Part shown: positions 5,247 through 6,287 of the stretch, piece after piece
Numbering within the stretch: position 1 is the first letter of the stretch
Layout of the letters: each line of letters starts with the position of its first letter
NCBI GenBank assembly: GCA_046597185.1
Contig: JBKJLF010000351.1
Location: 1-6,287, forward strand
Source of the DNA: CAMBDR01 sp046597185
GTDB lineage: Bacteria > Pseudomonadota > Gammaproteobacteria > Burkholderiales > Burkholderiaceae_D
DNA length: 6,287 bases
Direction of reading: 5' to 3'
Made by a program: the position numbers and the translations under genes
The notes under the pieces: model-generated
What the model saw: the letters and a program-made list of their open reading frames with translations, nothing else
Told to the model about the DNA's origin: nothing
Database searches by the model: none

Positions 5247-6287
5247 ATGCTTATCGAACTGGCTTTCAAAAACCTGCTGCGCAATGTACGGCGCACCCTG
5301 TTGGTTGAAATATCGATTGTCTTTGGCGTCGTGGTTATCGTGTTTACCGGCAATTTTTTGCATGGCATGCAACGCTCGTGGGCGCAATTCGAGATCAACG
5401 CCAATGCTGGTGCCTTTGAAATCGAACACCGTGACTATAAGGAGTTGCGCAAGGCCGAACCCCTGAAGGTCACGTTTGAAAACGGCGCGCAAATCATGGC
5501 CCGCGTCAATCAGGTGAAAGGCGTCAAGGCCTCGTTTGGCAAGCTCAATTTTTCCGGCATGGTTAGCAATGGCAACAAGAGCACGCTGTTTACCGGTGTG
5601 GCGTTGGATGTGGCGGGGCAGCGCAAAACGCTGCCATTGCAAGAAAACTTGATTGTCGAGGGCAAGTCCCTTTCGGAAAAACCCGGTGATGTGGTACTGG
5701 GCAGCGAACTGGCCAGCATGCTGGGCATGAAAATCGGCGATCCGGTTTCAATCGTGGTGCAAACCTATTACGGCAGCTTGAACTTGTATTATGGCACGCT
5801 GGTGGGCACCAAAAACGGTCGCCACTTCCCCACTTCGACCTATCTGGAAATGAATCTGAACGAAGCACAGCGCCTGCTGCGGGTAAAAGACCGCCTGTCG
5901 CAAGTGGTGGTCGCCGCACATGACTATGATGCCATCCCGCAAGTGATGCAGCAAGTCAACCAGGCCGTGAGCGGGCAGGGCACGTCCTTTGTGCTGCGCG
6001 GCTACGCCGAATTGATTCCGATTTATGCCACCGCCATCGCTTCCTTTAGCATCATCACGCTGGTGGTGGGGATTGTGATGTTTGTAATGGTTGGCGGCGG
6101 CCTTGGCAACGTGATGGCCATGGCGGTGATGGAGCGCAGGCGCGAAATCGGCACCGTCCGTGCGCTGGGCATGAAAAAAGGCCAGGTGCGCAACATGTTC
6201 CTGGTCGAGGGCACCATCGTTGGCGCAACTGGCGGCGTAATCGGCCTGGCCTTGGTCACGTTGCTGACGTTTTATGTAGCCTCACGC
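5247..6287 (+). CDS. Second ABC transporter permease, FtsX/MacB (LolC/LolE-like) family, cut by window end
   Basis: This is the second permease of the same transporter, open for 347 codons to the end of the window. ATG 5247 follows an AGGGA ribosome binding site and lies 16 bases after the stop of the first permease. Its layout repeats its neighbour: NLLRNVRRT (9-17), TM1 at about 18-38, a periplasmic domain at about 40-255 containing FEIEHRDYKEL, TM2 at about 260-285, the coupling segment ERRREIGTVRALGMKKGQ (296-313) and TM3 at about 320-344. TM4 and roughly 60 C-terminal residues should lie beyond 6287. The shared NLLRN, IEH(K/R)DYK and REIGT(L/V)RA(I/L)GM motifs show the two genes arose by duplication, yet they differ enough to suggest a heterodimer with distinct roles, as in LolC and LolE. 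An ATPase gene with Walker motifs is expected downstream, possibly with a periplasmic or outer-membrane partner; none of that is in view. Confidence 0.92.
   Translation, partial: MLIELAFKNLLRNVRRTLLVEISIVFGVVVIVFTGNFLHGMQRSWAQFEINANAGAFEIEHRDYKELRKAEPLKVTFENGAQIMARVNQVKGVKASFGKLNFSGMVSNGNKSTLFTGVALDVAGQRKTLPLQENLIVEGKSLSEKPGDVVLGSELASMLGMKIGDPVSIVVQTYYGSLNLYYGTLVGTKNGRHFPTSTYLEMNLNEAQRLLRVKDRLSQVVVAAHDYDAIPQVMQQVNQAVSGQGTSFVLRGYAELIPIYATAIASFSIITLVVGIVMFVMVGGGLGNVMAMAVMERRREIGTVRALGMKKGQVRNMFLVEGTIVGATGGVIGLALVTLLTFYVASR

Noticed and set aside
1..6287. CRISPR arrays, tRNA or rRNA genes, insertion sequences
   Set aside because: No regularly spaced repeats, cloverleaf-like segments, transposase motifs or terminal inverted repeats with target duplications were seen.

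Overview
The window looks like a moderately GC-rich Gram-negative chromosome, most likely a betaproteobacterium. This rests on the style of the proteins: a cysteine-poor (type B) ribosomal protein L31, an ArnT-like membrane glycosyltransferase with a DPWKNDD motif, and a pair of LolC/LolE-like permeases, which implies an outer membrane. The assignment is a judgement from memory of these families, not from a database search.

Layout. Bases 1-286 hold no gene I can support. From 287 to about 3806 everything recognisable is on the minus strand. In transcription order it runs: a short C-terminal scrap of a NarL/FixJ-type response regulator (3800-3720); a DMT/EamA-family inner-membrane transporter gene (3597-2719) interrupted by one in-frame TAA; an intact rpmE2 for ribosomal protein L31 type B (2517-2251) with a plausible strong promoter and a clear intrinsic terminator (2206-2181); and an ArnT-like glycosyltransferase gene (2022-287) broken by an in-frame TAG and a later one-base frameshift. 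From 3850 to the window end everything is on the plus strand. A near-consensus sigma-70 promoter with a leader of roughly 120 bases precedes two consecutive FtsX/MacB-type ABC permease genes (4007-5230, and 5247 to beyond the window end).

How the parts fit. The two permeases are diverged copies of one another, 16 bases apart. They most likely form a heterodimeric LolCE/MacB-like transporter whose ATPase, and perhaps a periplasmic partner, would be encoded past base 6287. The minus-strand side is different in character: three of its four recognisable genes are broken or fragmentary, and the one intact gene is a ribosomal protein gene. The window therefore reads as a decaying accessory segment around rpmE2, abutting a healthy transporter operon at about 3806-3850.

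I did not find a convincing new biological system. The items most worth a second look are the clustered lesions, the regulator remnant at the junction, the strong promoter of the permease operon, and the paired permeases. Sequencing error cannot be excluded as the source of any single lesion.
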